From positions 62,001-126,000 of the forward strand of contig NZ_SADR02000010.1 in NCBI RefSeq assembly GCF_004010325.2: 64,000 nucleotides of DNA, in the 5' to 3' direction. The stretch comes from Mesorhizobium sp. M00.F.Ca.ET.216.01.1.1. GTDB lineage: Bacteria; Pseudomonadota; Alphaproteobacteria; Rhizobiales; Rhizobiaceae. Made by a program: the position numbers and the translations under genes. The first letter of the stretch is position 1. Every line of letters begins with the position of its first letter. Below, one piece after another: positions 8,334 through 18,398 of this stretch. The notes under the pieces are model-generated. The model made no database searches. It was not told the origin of the DNA and saw only the letters and a program-made list of their open reading frames with translations.

Positions 8334-10403
8334 TCAAGTCGCGCCGGTCAGCGCCCGCTGCAGGAAGACGTAGCGCATCGCCGCCTGCGCTGCTTGCGGC
8401 CGGCGGTCACCGCGCCCGCCATGCCCGCCCTCCGTCTCCTCGAAGAGCAGTGTCTTGGCATGCCCGGCAGCCTGCAGCCGCGCCGCCATCTTACGGGCAT
8501 GGCCGGGGTGGACCCGGTCGTCTGCCGTCGAGGTCATAAGCAGGACCGGTGGATAGGCCGCATCGGCGTCGACATGCTGATAAGGCGAATAGGCAGCGAG
8601 CCAGGCTGCCTCTTCCGGCTTCGCCGGGTCGCCATATTCGGCCATCCAGGACGAACCAGGCGGCAACTCGGTGTAGCGCAGCATGTCGAGCAGCGGCACG
8701 TCAATGATCACCGCACCGAACAGCTCTGGGTGCTGCGTCAGTGAAACGCCGGCCAGCAGCCCGCCGTTCGAGCCGCCCTGGATGCCGAGCGTGGCCGGCG
8801 TGGCAATGCCGCGCTTCACCAAGTCTTGCGCAATCGCGGCGAAATCGTCGAAGGCGTTCTGGCGATTGGCCTTGAGCGCCGCCTGGTGCCAGTTCGGGCC
8901 GAACTCGCCGCCGCCGCGGATATTGGCCTGCACATAGGCATTACCCTTCTCAAGCCACAGCCTGCCGCGCACGCCGGCATAGCCGGGCAAGAGCGGCACT
9001 TCGAAACCGCCATAGCCGTAAAGCAGCGTCGGCACCGGCCCCTCCTGGTCACGCCGCCTGACGACGAAGTAGGGGATCACGGTGCCGTCCTTCGAGCGTG
9101 CCTCGAACTGTTCGGAGACGAGAGGCGAGGCGTCGAAGCGCGCCGGCTGCGATTTTACCGTCGCCAGCGTCGCGGCATCGTCGTCCGACCAGATGATCGA
9201 GCTCGGCGTCAGGAAATCAGTGAAGGAGAACGAAACACTGGAGCCGAAACGCTCGGCATGGCTGATGCCGACATTGCCGTTCTCGGGCAGAGCGACAGCT
9301 TTAAGCGACCAGCCGCTGTCGCTGCGATCGCAGGCGACGACCTTGCCGCGTACGTTGTCCATCAAATTGATGAACAGCCGGTCTTGCGTGCGGGCGATTC
9401 CGGCGATCGACACGCGAGGCGCCGGTTCGAGCACGGTTTTGATGGGTCCAAACGCATCGGTTTCGATCCAGCGTTCGAAGTCGAGCGAATAGAGGCCGTC
9501 AGGCCGGCACCGCGTACCGTCCGGCGCCGTCCAGGAGCTGCGCACGCCGAAGACAAGCTGATCCCTAAACACTGCCGTGTCGGTGACGTCGTCCGGCAGC
9601 GGGATGCGCCTGACTTCGCCGGACGGCTGCCGCAGAAAACTGTGCGAGGCAAAGAAGTCGAGCGTCCGGGTCAGGAACACATGGCGTTTGTCGCCGTCGA
9701 ACTCGACGGAACCGCCGGCGGCGAGATCGCGCTTTTGCGCCTCGAAGATCGGCGTTGCGTCTCCCCGGCTGGTGCCCCGCTTCCACAGCTTGACCACCCG
9801 CGGATAGCCGGACTGGGTCTTTTCGTCCTCCTCGAAGGCGGCCGAAACGATGACGGTGTCCTTGTCCAGCCAGCTGAAACCCGATTTCGAGGCGGGAGCA
9901 CGAAAGCCGTCTTCGACAAAGGACTTGGTTTCGATGTCGAATTCACGCATCTCGCTGGCATCGCCGCCATCCGGTGACAGGCTAAGCAGGCAACGACTGA
10001 AATCAGGGTAGAGCCGGCTGGCACCGCTGAACACCCATTTCACGCCCTCTTTCGCCGACAGAATGTCGAAGTCGATGATCGTCTCCCACTCCGGCTTCTC
10101 GGTTTTGTAGGAAGCGACCGTCGTGCGGCGCCAGAGGCCGAGCACATTGGTCTTGTCCTGCCAGAAATTATAGACATGGCCGCGCAGCGCCGATCCAACT
10201 GCGATGTTGTCCTCGGCCGTCATCAGGTCGAGCGCGGTCTCGAACGACGCCTGGAAAGACGGATCGCCCTGCAATTCGGCGACCGTGACCTCGTTCTGCC
10301 GATGAACCCAGTCGAGCGCCTGTTTGCCTGTCCTGTCCTCCAGCCATAGAAACGGATCTTCGGCCGCCAAATTCGGCTGCCCCTTTGTGATGGGTTTTGT
10401 CAT
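8334..10403 (-). CDS. S9 family prolyl oligopeptidase-like serine peptidase
   Basis: A 689-residue protein of normal family length. It has an N-terminal beta-propeller region and a C-terminal alpha/beta-hydrolase domain. The nucleophile elbow is GIQGGSNGGLLAG. The likely acid residue lies in TSTADDRVHPGHA and the histidine in EETEGGHGGRGD near the C-terminus. There is no signal peptide, so it is probably cytosolic and cleaves short peptides. The start ATG at 10403 (MTKPITKGQ) has GGAG nearby and fits homolog lengths; the open frame extends to 10610 but crosses into the MFS gene. The stop of the upstream MFS gene is 83 bp away, so co-transcription is possible. Confidence 0.9.
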   Translation of the reverse strand: MTKPITKGQPNLAAEDPFLWLEDRTGKQALDWVHRQNEVTVAELQGDPSFQASFETALDLMTAEDNIAVGSALRGHVYNFWQDKTNVLGLWRRTTVASYKTEKPEWETIIDFDILSAKEGVKWVFSGASRLYPDFSRCLLSLSPDGGDASEMREFDIETKSFVEDGFRAPASKSGFSWLDKDTVIVSAAFEEDEKTQSGYPRVVKLWKRGTSRGDATPIFEAQKRDLAAGGSVEFDGDKRHVFLTRTLDFFASHSFLRQPSGEVRRIPLPDDVTDTAVFRDQLVFGVRSSWTAPDGTRCRPDGLYSLDFERWIETDAFGPIKTVLEPAPRVSIAGIARTQDRLFINLMDNVRGKVVACDRSDSGWSLKAVALPENGNVGISHAERFGSSVSFSFTDFLTPSSIIWSDDDAATLATVKSQPARFDASPLVSEQFEARSKDGTVIPYFVVRRRDQEGPVPTLLYGYGGFEVPLLPGYAGVRGRLWLEKGNAYVQANIRGGGEFGPNWHQAALKANRQNAFDDFAAIAQDLVKRGIATPATLGIQGGSNGGLLAGVSLTQHPELFGAVIIDVPLLDMLRYTELPPGSSWMAEYGDPAKPEEAAWLAAYSPYQHVDADAAYPPVLLMTSTADDRVHPGHARKMAARLQAAGHAKTLLFEETEGGHGGRGDRRPQAAQAAMRYVFLQRALTGAT

Positions 10404-10485
10404 GCGGTCTCCGGGTGAGTCATCAGCCTCGCCAACATCGACATGGCTGCTCCGATATTCAAGACGACGCGCTGCTTTTCGGATT

Positions 10486-11646
10486 TCACACGATCCGCCG
10501 CCGCGTGACAGTTGTGATCGCCAACGCCAGGCAAATCGCGCCAAGCGTGACCGGCAGGCCGGCTGCGCCGAGAACATCCATTGCGCCGCCCGCCAGCGGC
10601 GGAACGGCAATGCCGCCGACGCCCCACATCAGCGAGAAGGCGGCATTGCCGGCGACCAATGTCGAGCCCTTGAACCGCTCGCCGAGCTCGATGATCGACA
10701 TCGTATAGATGCCGTAGGAAACCGCGCCCCAGACGAAAACGCATGGCCAGATCAACGCCGTCTCGATGAGCAGCGGCAACAGCACACATCCAAGCAATGT
10801 CACCGACACACAGAGGAATCGCACCAGACGCGCCGTCAACCTTTCGGCCAGCAAGCCAAGCGGCACCTGCATGGCGATGTTGCCGGCGATCATTGTCGAG
10901 AGCAGCGCCGACATGCGCACCTCTGCGATGCCGTAATGCGTTCCGTAGACCGGCAGCAGCGCCAACACGCTCTGTTCGAAGCCGGCGGCCACGACGACCG
11001 CTGATAACAGCAGCCATGCCCGCGGCATGAATCCCATGACCGAAACACGGTGCCCGGCCTCGTCGACCTTCGGCAGCTGTCGCAGCACCAGCGCCAGGCA
11101 GGCGCCGCAAAAGACGAATGCGGCGATGCCTACCAGAAACGGCGGCCACCCCTCGGTGCCTACGGCAAGCAGGCACAGCGGACCGGCGGCAAAACCGGCC
11201 GAAATGATGGTCGAATAGATCCCCATGACACGACCGCGGCGCGCCGGCGGCGCCAGCGCGATCACCCAGATCTCGCTCAGCACATAAAGCGGATTGGTCA
11301 CCACGCCGATCAGGAAACGCTGCGGAAACCACAGATAGACATTCTGCGTCCAGCCGATCAACGCCAGCATGACTGCGGAGAGCGCGGCGCAGGTGAGCGC
11401 GGTGCGCCCTGCCCCGAAGCGGCGCGCCAACGCCGGGATCAGCGGTGACGACAGGATGAAGCCGACCGGCGTCATCGCCGCCGACAGGCCGATCATGGCC
11501 GGCGAGAGGCCCTGGCGCTGCAGGATGAAGCTCAGCAACGGATAGCTCAGCCCTTGCGCGATGGCAAACACCGATACGGTCGCTATCACCCCGGTGATCG
11601 CCGCCCACTGCGTTGTCTCGTCGCTTTTCGATTCCGCCAGGTCCAT
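10486..11646 (-). CDS. MFS transporter
   Basis: A 386-residue polytopic inner-membrane protein with about twelve predicted helices. It has an MFS-like charged loop after helix 2 (ALARRFGAGRTAL) and a central cytoplasmic loop near residue 200. The arrangement resembles the small YcaD/Bcr-like drug or metabolite effluxers, but no substrate is readable. A larger open frame (10400-11734) overlaps it in another frame; it is rejected because its translation is compositionally random while this one is uniformly hydrophobic. It is followed at 83 bp by the oligopeptidase gene on the same strand. Confidence 0.88.
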   Translation of the reverse strand: MDLAESKSDETTQWAAITGVIATVSVFAIAQGLSYPLLSFILQRQGLSPAMIGLSAAMTPVGFILSSPLIPALARRFGAGRTALTCAALSAVMLALIGWTQNVYLWFPQRFLIGVVTNPLYVLSEIWVIALAPPARRGRVMGIYSTIISAGFAAGPLCLLAVGTEGWPPFLVGIAAFVFCGACLALVLRQLPKVDEAGHRVSVMGFMPRAWLLLSAVVVAAGFEQSVLALLPVYGTHYGIAEVRMSALLSTMIAGNIAMQVPLGLLAERLTARLVRFLCVSVTLLGCVLLPLLIETALIWPCVFVWGAVSYGIYTMSIIELGERFKGSTLVAGNAAFSLMWGVGGIAVPPLAGGAMDVLGAAGLPVTLGAICLALAITTVTRRRIV

Positions 11647-11835
11647 GATCCCGCACCGATAGGGCCTGCAGCATTAGCGTTTCGACCGTTTGGCGGTAAG
11701 CACCGGTGGCGGGAACCGCTTGCGCCAGCGGCAAGGGCCGAGGCCAAAGATCACAGCGGGCAAGCGAGCAGACCGACCGTAAGCATCAAAAGGCCGGCGC
11801 CCGATGGGCCCACAACGCCGTAAGTGTCGCAGGCG

Positions 11836-13743
11836 CTAAGGAAAATACCGGGCAATGGCTCCCTTTTTGCCGTCCGCGTAGGGCTTCAGCCAATGATCGT
11901 CGATGGACAGCCCATCGTCGTCCGAAGGTCCTTTTCCAATCGTCCTGCGCCATGCGCGGAACTTGTAGTGGTCGAACACGTCGAGCATATGCACTGCGTA
12001 GGCTGCAGCAAACGTCTTGTCGCCTTCCACGATCACCATGTTCTCGTCGTTCTCGTAGGACGCCTTATAGCCGAGGTTATGGCTGCCGGTGATCACGGTC
12101 GCGTTGTCCGCCATCGGATCAATGATGACGATCTTGTCGTGCACGATCGCATGGCCCACGGTCAGTACCTCCGCCTGGAAATCCCGTGCTATGGAGGCCC
12201 CGGTCAGGTTCGCCGCCCTGACGATGGAGATGTTCGGCGCTTCCCAGACCTTCTCCGGAAATACGAACGGCGATTTGCCGTCCCTGTTCGACTTGTGGGT
12301 CACTGGATCCCTGGTCGGCGCGACGTAGTTAGGCATGGCCGTTTCGTCGCTGATCGCACCTTGCACGATCAGCTTCGGATTCGCCTTCGCTGCCGCGACC
12401 GCCTGGTCGACGATTGAATTGTCGCCAAGCAGCGAAGGGTTGAACACGAGAAACAGCACCGCGTCCTTCGCCGCCTTGATACGTGCGAAAACGTCTTCCA
12501 GGTCGACAGGCCGTACCGAGATATCCTTCCTGTTGCGCTGAGGATCATTCGGCGAAAACCATACTGTGAGGCCGTCCAACGGTGCTGTGGCGCCATTCAG
12601 CGGGTTCGGCCGGTGGTTTTCCGTGCGTAATGGCACGCCTTGCGCCTGCGCGACATGACCGGCAGCGCTCTCGTTCGCTGGCGGCGGGAACACGTCGGCC
12701 TTCATGCGCTCCCAATAGACGTCGAACACTTTGGCCATGGCAGGGTCGTCGCGGATGAAGGCGTTGTTGGACTGCCCGCAAATGCCCGTTGATGTCCAGT
12801 TGGTACTGCCGGTCATGACTGCCTGCGCATTGCCCTGGGCATCGCGGTAGACGGCAAATTTGTTGTGACCGATGTGGTTGTTGTTGAACAGGCGATCTGT
12901 CAGCGCGACACCAGCGTCGCGCAACCGCTTTCTGAAAGGCGCGTTGCCAGCGTCCCAGGCCTTGGTTTGGTCATCCCTGCCCGAATTCGAGAGAATGACT
13001 TCGACGACATCCCTGGCTTCGATGATCGCGTCGCACAACTCGTCATCGGCCAGTTCATAAAGGGCTAGCCGGACGGTGCCACCTTGGGTCTTGGCCCGTT
13101 TCAGCAGGCTGGTCAGTACGTCCGGCACATCACCATGCAGATAGGCGCGTATCTTGCTGCCGGGACGCTGAAGCTCGGCCCTGATCTTGTCGCGCTGCCC
13201 GACCTTGATGCCCGCTTCTTGCAGCGCATGCGACATCCACTGTGTCGACAGCACGCCATTGGTGAAGGCGACACGCGCCTTGCCGAACATCTGCCCCAGA
13301 AACACCGGCGGGCTGACAGCGCCGTTGCCGAGATAGCCGAGTGGCCGCGGCGGCCCCTCATAGGCAGGTTGGCCATCGACGACCTGGTCCGGGCGCACCG
13401 GCACCGGATCGAGGCCCGGCTTCATGTCACCGACCGGGCGTACGCGATAGGCGATCATTTCCCCGTCCGGCCTTACCTCAAGGCTGTCGCGTCGGCGTCG
13501 CACCGTAAGATCACGCCAGAATGTCTTTTGCACCGGCCATACCCCGGTGTCCTGTGGAATCCATCTTGGATTGCGCTGTCCTTTGAACGGCACCCAGGCC
13601 GCCAGGCAACGCTCCTCGCCGGTATCGGGATAAATGCGGACGATCTCGAAGCCGAGACAGCCTGGGATCATCCCGCCGAGATCCCACGACAGGAAAGCAA
13701 CTTCGTTGTTTGTCGCCGCACGCACTCTGATGACGTCGGGCAT
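11836..13743 (-). CDS. Phospholipase D-like protein with two HKD domains
   Basis: A 635-residue protein with two PLD half-sites. The first is HNKFAVY followed by TGSTNWT, about two-fifths along. The second is HDKIVIID followed by GSHNLGYKASYENDEN near the C-terminus. This HxK(x4)D plus GSxN pattern is the paired catalytic signature of phospholipase D/nuclease/transphosphatidylase enzymes. There is no obvious signal peptide. The start is placed at ATG 13743 because GGGGGGATAGCG precedes it; an upstream in-frame start at 13788 lacks a site. An N-terminal segment of about 200 residues without a recognised domain precedes the first site. The substrate (lipid or nucleic acid) is unknown. Confidence 0.82.
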   Translation of the reverse strand: MPDVIRVRAATNNEVAFLSWDLGGMIPGCLGFEIVRIYPDTGEERCLAAWVPFKGQRNPRWIPQDTGVWPVQKTFWRDLTVRRRRDSLEVRPDGEMIAYRVRPVGDMKPGLDPVPVRPDQVVDGQPAYEGPPRPLGYLGNGAVSPPVFLGQMFGKARVAFTNGVLSTQWMSHALQEAGIKVGQRDKIRAELQRPGSKIRAYLHGDVPDVLTSLLKRAKTQGGTVRLALYELADDELCDAIIEARDVVEVILSNSGRDDQTKAWDAGNAPFRKRLRDAGVALTDRLFNNNHIGHNKFAVYRDAQGNAQAVMTGSTNWTSTGICGQSNNAFIRDDPAMAKVFDVYWERMKADVFPPPANESAAGHVAQAQGVPLRTENHRPNPLNGATAPLDGLTVWFSPNDPQRNRKDISVRPVDLEDVFARIKAAKDAVLFLVFNPSLLGDNSIVDQAVAAAKANPKLIVQGAISDETAMPNYVAPTRDPVTHKSNRDGKSPFVFPEKVWEAPNISIVRAANLTGASIARDFQAEVLTVGHAIVHDKIVIIDPMADNATVITGSHNLGYKASYENDENMVIVEGDKTFAAAYAVHMLDVFDHYKFRAWRRTIGKGPSDDDGLSIDDHWLKPYADGKKGAIARYFP

Positions 13744-14010
13744 CGCTATCCCCCCAAGATGCTCAACGTACAAGCATATCAGAACCAAGCGACAGAACTG
13801 TAACGCACCTCACGTTGCGGTCGCCCGCGCCGCTTGGCCGGTTCTGGATGCTTCCTCATGGCACCAACGTCGATCACGGCGATGTCATGGCTGTGAAAAC
13901 TCCCCTTCAGTCATGTCGCTTCCCTAGCCCTAGTGGTCGCCGCCTCCGCAATGGCTTGGCGGCCGGCGGTCCATTATGCCGCCGTACTGTCCCAGCGTAC
14001 GAGGCCTGTC

Positions 14011-15588
14011 ATGACCGCCGCCCTTCACCCCGCCGAACCGCCATTGGCAACGGACCGCGCCCGTCGCGGCGGCCGTGCTGGAAAGCGTGCCGGCGGATCG
14101 GCGGCGTTCGAGCAGCCGCCTTTCCGCCAGCTGAAAAACCCGCTGACGCCGACCAGGCTGATTTCCGACGACGAACTGGAATCGATCCACCTCGCCTCGC
14201 TGCGCGTGCTCAGGGAAATCGGCGTCGACGTGCTGCACGACGAGGCCCGGCGCATCATGAAGGCGCATGGCGCGGATGTGCGCGAGGGTAGCGAGCGGGT
14301 GCGCTTCGACAGCGACATGATCCTCGAACTCGTTTCACACTGCCCGTCGGAATTTACCATCCATGCCCGCAATCCGGCGCACAATGTGCGCTTCGGCGGC
14401 AACAATCTGATCATCTCGATGATGGCTTCGGCGCCGAACTGTTCCGACATCGATCGCGGCCGCCGGCCGGGAAACCAGCAGGACTACCGCAACTTCCTCA
14501 AGCTCGCGCAGATGCACAACATCCTGAACTGCACGGGCGGCTATCCGGTCGAGCCGATCGACATCCATCCATCGGTCCGGCACCTAGAGTGCATCCGCGA
14601 CCTCAGCGTTCTCACTGACAAGGTGTTCCACATCTATTCGCTCGGCAAGGAACGCAACGTCGACGGCATCGAGATCGCCAGGATCGCGCGCAGCATCAGC
14701 CACGAGCAGCTTCTCGAAGAACCGTCCGTGTTCACCATCATCAACACCAATTCGCCGCTCAAGCTCGACGTGCCGATGATGGAAGGCATCATTCAGATGT
14801 CGAGCAAGGGCCAGGTCGTCGTCGTGACGCCGTTCACCCTGTCGGGCGCCATGGCGCCGGTGACGATCGCCGGCGCGCTGGTGCAGCAGAATGCCGAGGC
14901 ACTTTCCGGCATCGCCTTCGCGCAAATGGTACGCAAGGGCGCGCCGGTCGGCTATGGCGGCTTCACCTCGAACGTCGACATGAAGTCAGGCGCGCCGGCC
15001 TTCGGCACGCCGGAATACATGAAGGCGCAACTGGTCGGCGGCCAGCTTGCCCGCCGCTACAATATCCCCTATCGCACCTCCAACACCTGCGCCGCCAATA
15101 CAGTCGACGCGCAGGCCGCCTATGAAAGCGTGTTCTCGCTGTGGGGTGCCATCCAGGGCGGCGGCAACCTGATGATGCATGCCGCGGGCTGGCTCGAGGG
15201 CGGCCTGCGCTGCTCCTACGAAAAGACCATCGTCGACATCGACCTGTTGCAGATGGTGGCTGAATTCCTGACCCCGCTCGACCTTTCCGAAGAGGCCCTT
15301 GGTTTCGACGCCATACAGTCCGTCGGTCCGGGTGGCCATTTCTTCGGCACTCAGCACACGCAGGACCGCTACAAGACCGCCTTCTATTCGCCCGTTATCT
15401 CCGACTGGCGCAATTTCGAAACATGGGCAGAGGCCGGATCGCCGACGGCTCTGGAAAAGGCCAACCGGGTCTGGAAGGAGCGGCTGGCGTCCTACGAAGA
15501 GCCCTATATGGACCCGGCGATCCGCGAGGAGCTCGACGACTTCGTTGAAAAGCGCCGGGCCGAGGGCGGCGCACCGACCGACTTTTGA
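14011..15588 (+). CDS. MttB-superfamily (non-pyrrolysine) corrinoid methyltransferase, copy 1
   Basis: A 525-residue homolog of trimethylamine methyltransferase MttB. The family forms a TIM barrel that moves a methyl group from a quaternary or tertiary amine to the cobalt of a partner corrinoid protein. The reading frame is uninterrupted, with no in-frame amber codon and hence no pyrrolysine, as in MtgB-type glycine betaine enzymes. The first 50 residues are basic and low-complexity; the barrel runs from about residue 60 to 490. Start ATG 14011 has GAGG 6 bp upstream; the open frame begins at 13933. It shares long segments (SGAMAPVT, MHAAGWLEGGL, SVGPGGHFFG) with copy 2 at 30765-32339. A flavoprotein of the DMGDH type follows at 139 bp. 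Substrate is inferred, not shown. Confidence 0.9.
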   Translation: MTAALHPAEPPLATDRARRGGRAGKRAGGSAAFEQPPFRQLKNPLTPTRLISDDELESIHLASLRVLREIGVDVLHDEARRIMKAHGADVREGSERVRFDSDMILELVSHCPSEFTIHARNPAHNVRFGGNNLIISMMASAPNCSDIDRGRRPGNQQDYRNFLKLAQMHNILNCTGGYPVEPIDIHPSVRHLECIRDLSVLTDKVFHIYSLGKERNVDGIEIARIARSISHEQLLEEPSVFTIINTNSPLKLDVPMMEGIIQMSSKGQVVVVTPFTLSGAMAPVTIAGALVQQNAEALSGIAFAQMVRKGAPVGYGGFTSNVDMKSGAPAFGTPEYMKAQLVGGQLARRYNIPYRTSNTCAANTVDAQAAYESVFSLWGAIQGGGNLMMHAAGWLEGGLRCSYEKTIVDIDLLQMVAEFLTPLDLSEEALGFDAIQSVGPGGHFFGTQHTQDRYKTAFYSPVISDWRNFETWAEAGSPTALEKANRVWKERLASYEEPYMDPAIREELDDFVEKRRAEGGAPTDF

Positions 15589-15727
15589 TCACCTTCCGGT
15601 AGGCGTCCATGAGGATTCGCGAAACCATTGCAGCGGAATGCAAGAAAATGGCTGCCTGAGATCGAAGCCACGGCCTGACCGGTACACCGCAGCCTGATTC
15701 ACATTGCACAAAAATGGACCTATCTTT

Positions 15728-18301
15728 ATGAAATCTCACGCAAAAGCGGTTGTCATCGGCGGCGGTGTCGTCGGCTGCTCGGTGCTCTATCATCTGGCCA
15801 ATGCCGGCTGGACCGACATCGTGCTGATCGAGCGTTCGGAGCTCACCTCCGGCTCGTCCTGGCATGCGGCGGGCGGCTTCCACACGCTGAACGGCGATCC
15901 CAACGTTGCCAAGCTGCAAGCCTATACGGTGCAGCTCTACAAAGAGATCGAGGAGCTTTCCGGCCAGTCCTGCTCGCTGCACCTGACCGGCGGCGTGATG
16001 CTGGCCGACACGCCCGAGCGCATGGACTTCCTGCGCCTCGCCCACGCCAAGGGCCGCTATCTCGGCATGGACACCGAGCTGATTACGCCATCTGAAGCCA
16101 AGGCGATGTTCCCGCTGATGGACGAGACGAATTTTGTCGGCGCCATGTGGGACCCGGTCGAGGGCCATCTCGATCCTTCCGGAACCACCCACGCCTATGC
16201 CAAGGCCGCCAGGAAACTCGGCGCCGAGATCGTGCTACGCAACCGCGTCGTCGAGCTGACGCAGGAGGTCGACGGCACCTGGAACGTCGTCACCGAGCAA
16301 GGCACGGTGAAGGCCGAGCATGTCGTCAACTGCGGCGGCCTGTGGGCGCGCGAGATCGGCCGCATGGTCGGCGTCGAACTGCCGGTGCTGGCCATGGAGC
16401 ACATGTACCTGCTGACCGAGCCGATGCCGGAGGTCGAGGAGTTCAACAAGTCGACCGGCCGCGAGATGATCGGTGTGCTGGACTTCAAGGGCGAGATCTA
16501 CACCCGCCAGGAACGCAACGGCATCCTGCTCGGCACCTACGAAAAGGCCTGCAAGCCATGGTCGCCGGTCAACACTCCATGGGACTTCGGCCATGAGCTG
16601 CTGCAGCCAGACATCGACCGCATCGCGCCATCGCTCGAGATCGGCTTCAAGCATTTTCCCGGCATCGAGAAGGCCGGCATCAAGCAGATCGTCAATGGCC
16701 CGTTCACCTTCGCGCTCGACGGCAACCCGCTCGTCGGCCCGGTGCAGGGCCTGACCAATTTCTGGTGTGCCTGCGCCGTTATGGCCGGCTTCAGCCAAGG
16801 TGGTGGCGTCGGGCTGGCGCTGTCGAATTGGATGGTCCATGGCGATCCCGGCTTCGATGTCTGGGGCATGGACGTCGCCCGTTTCGGCGAATGGGCGACG
16901 CTGCGCTACACCAACGCCAAGGTGCGTGAAAACTATTCGCGCCGTTTCTCCATTCGCTTTCCCAACGAGGAATTGCCGGCTTCTCGCCCGGCGCAAACGA
17001 CGCCGCTCTACGACATGATGCTCGCCAACAACGCCGTCATGGGCGACTCGTGGGGCCTTGAAACTCCGCTCTGGTTTGCACCGAAAGGTTCGGAGCCGAA
17101 GGACATCGTGTCGTTCCACCGCTCCAACGATTTCGGTCCGATCGGCGAGGAAGTGCGCACTACCCGCGAGAAGGTCGGCGTCACCGAGATCGCCAACTTC
17201 GCCAAATACGAAGTGTCCGGACCGGCGGCGGAGGAGTTTCTCAACCGGCTGATGACCAACCGCATGCCGAAGACGGGGCGCATCGTGCTGACCCCGATGC
17301 TCAACGAGTTCGGCAGGCTGATCGGCGACTTCACCATAGCCAAGGCGGGTGAAGAGCGCTTCATGATCTGGAGTTCGTCGGCGGCGCAGAAGTATCACAT
17401 GCGCTGGTTCGAGAAGCACCTGCCGAAGGATGGCAGCGTGCGCATCCACCGCTTCGACCAGACGCTGGTCGGACTGTCGATCGCCGGGCCGAAATCACGC
17501 GACCTGCTGCAGAAACTTGTCGATGTCGATATCTCGACCAAGGCCTTCCGCTTCATGGATTTCCGCGAGATGGCGGTCGGTGGCGCGCCCTGCATGGTCA
17601 ACCGCATCACCTACACCGGCGACCTCGGCTACGAGATCTGGATGGCGCCTGCCTACCAGCGCCTCGTCTACACGGCGATCAAGGAGGCGGGCGAGGAGTT
17701 CGGTCTCGTCGATTTTGGCATGCGTGCCCTGCTCTCGATGCGGCTCGAAAAGAATTTCCCGACCTGGTTCCGCGAACTGCGCCCGATCTACGGGCCGTTC
17801 GAAGGCTCGATGGATCGCTTCATCAAGCTGGAGAAGAACGATTTCATCGGCCGCGAGGCTGCGGCCAAGGAACAGGCGGAAGGGCCGAAGCTGCGACGCG
17901 TTTCCTTCGTCGTCGACGCCGCGGATGCCGATGTCATGGGCGACGAGCCGATCTGGGCCAAGGTTGGAGACAAGGACTACGGCACCGTGGAAAAGCCGCA
18001 TGGCTATGGCGCACCACGCTTCGACACCAGCGGCAAGGAAGTGCGCGGCTCGAAGGCCGCTGAAGGCGCGTCCGCCGTGCGCGGCATCATCGACGGCGAC
18101 TGGCGCGTGGTCGGCTGGGTTACCTCCGGTGGCTATGCGCATTACGTGCGGAAGTCGATGGCGCAAGGCTATGTGCCCGCGGCCCTTGCCGGGGACGAAA
18201 GCGCCGGACTGTTCGAGATCGAGATCCTCGGGAGCCGGCGGCCGGCCCGCATCAATGTCGAGCCGCCTTTCGATCCGAGCGGCGAGAAGATGCGCCTGTA
18301 G
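15728..18301 (+). CDS. FAD-dependent dimethylglycine/sarcosine dehydrogenase-like protein, copy 1
   Basis: An 857-residue two-part enzyme. An N-terminal DAO-type FAD domain begins VVIGGGVVGCSVLYHLA and is followed by SSWHAAGGFH; the His of this HAAG motif carries covalent FAD in mammalian DMGDH. The C-terminal half is an aminomethyltransferase (GCV_T) fold with its C-terminal beta-barrel, which in DMGDH captures the released formaldehyde on THF. The expected reaction is oxidative N-demethylation of dimethylglycine or sarcosine. ATG 15728 is preferred to the upstream TTG at 15704, although neither has a strong ribosome-binding site. It lies just downstream of MttB copy 1, consistent with sequential demethylation of a betaine. 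A second, divergent copy lies at 55341-57902. Confidence 0.9.
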   Translation: MKSHAKAVVIGGGVVGCSVLYHLANAGWTDIVLIERSELTSGSSWHAAGGFHTLNGDPNVAKLQAYTVQLYKEIEELSGQSCSLHLTGGVMLADTPERMDFLRLAHAKGRYLGMDTELITPSEAKAMFPLMDETNFVGAMWDPVEGHLDPSGTTHAYAKAARKLGAEIVLRNRVVELTQEVDGTWNVVTEQGTVKAEHVVNCGGLWAREIGRMVGVELPVLAMEHMYLLTEPMPEVEEFNKSTGREMIGVLDFKGEIYTRQERNGILLGTYEKACKPWSPVNTPWDFGHELLQPDIDRIAPSLEIGFKHFPGIEKAGIKQIVNGPFTFALDGNPLVGPVQGLTNFWCACAVMAGFSQGGGVGLALSNWMVHGDPGFDVWGMDVARFGEWATLRYTNAKVRENYSRRFSIRFPNEELPASRPAQTTPLYDMMLANNAVMGDSWGLETPLWFAPKGSEPKDIVSFHRSNDFGPIGEEVRTTREKVGVTEIANFAKYEVSGPAAEEFLNRLMTNRMPKTGRIVLTPMLNEFGRLIGDFTIAKAGEERFMIWSSSAAQKYHMRWFEKHLPKDGSVRIHRFDQTLVGLSIAGPKSRDLLQKLVDVDISTKAFRFMDFREMAVGGAPCMVNRITYTGDLGYEIWMAPAYQRLVYTAIKEAGEEFGLVDFGMRALLSMRLEKNFPTWFRELRPIYGPFEGSMDRFIKLEKNDFIGREAAAKEQAEGPKLRRVSFVVDAADADVMGDEPIWAKVGDKDYGTVEKPHGYGAPRFDTSGKEVRGSKAAEGASAVRGIIDGDWRVVGWVTSGGYAHYVRKSMAQGYVPAALAGDESAGLFEIEILGSRRPARINVEPPFDPSGEKMRL

Positions 18302-18398
18302 ACCGTCTAAACAGTTGTTGACTCCGGTCCCTTGTTGTCCACGCCAAGACGCTCGTGCTAACGCGGGCAGCCGCGCAGGCCTTGTCGAGAATTGGCGT

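Noticed and set aside
10400-11734. A 444-codon open frame overlapping the MFS gene
   Set aside because: Its translation is rich in Arg/His/Gly/Ala without helices or motifs, while the 10486-11646 frame is a clean polytopic membrane protein. It is a high-GC shadow.
14011-15588. Pyrrolysine-encoding amber codon expected for MttB
   Set aside because: Neither MttB copy has an in-frame TAG and there are no pyl genes; they belong to the non-pyrrolysine branch.
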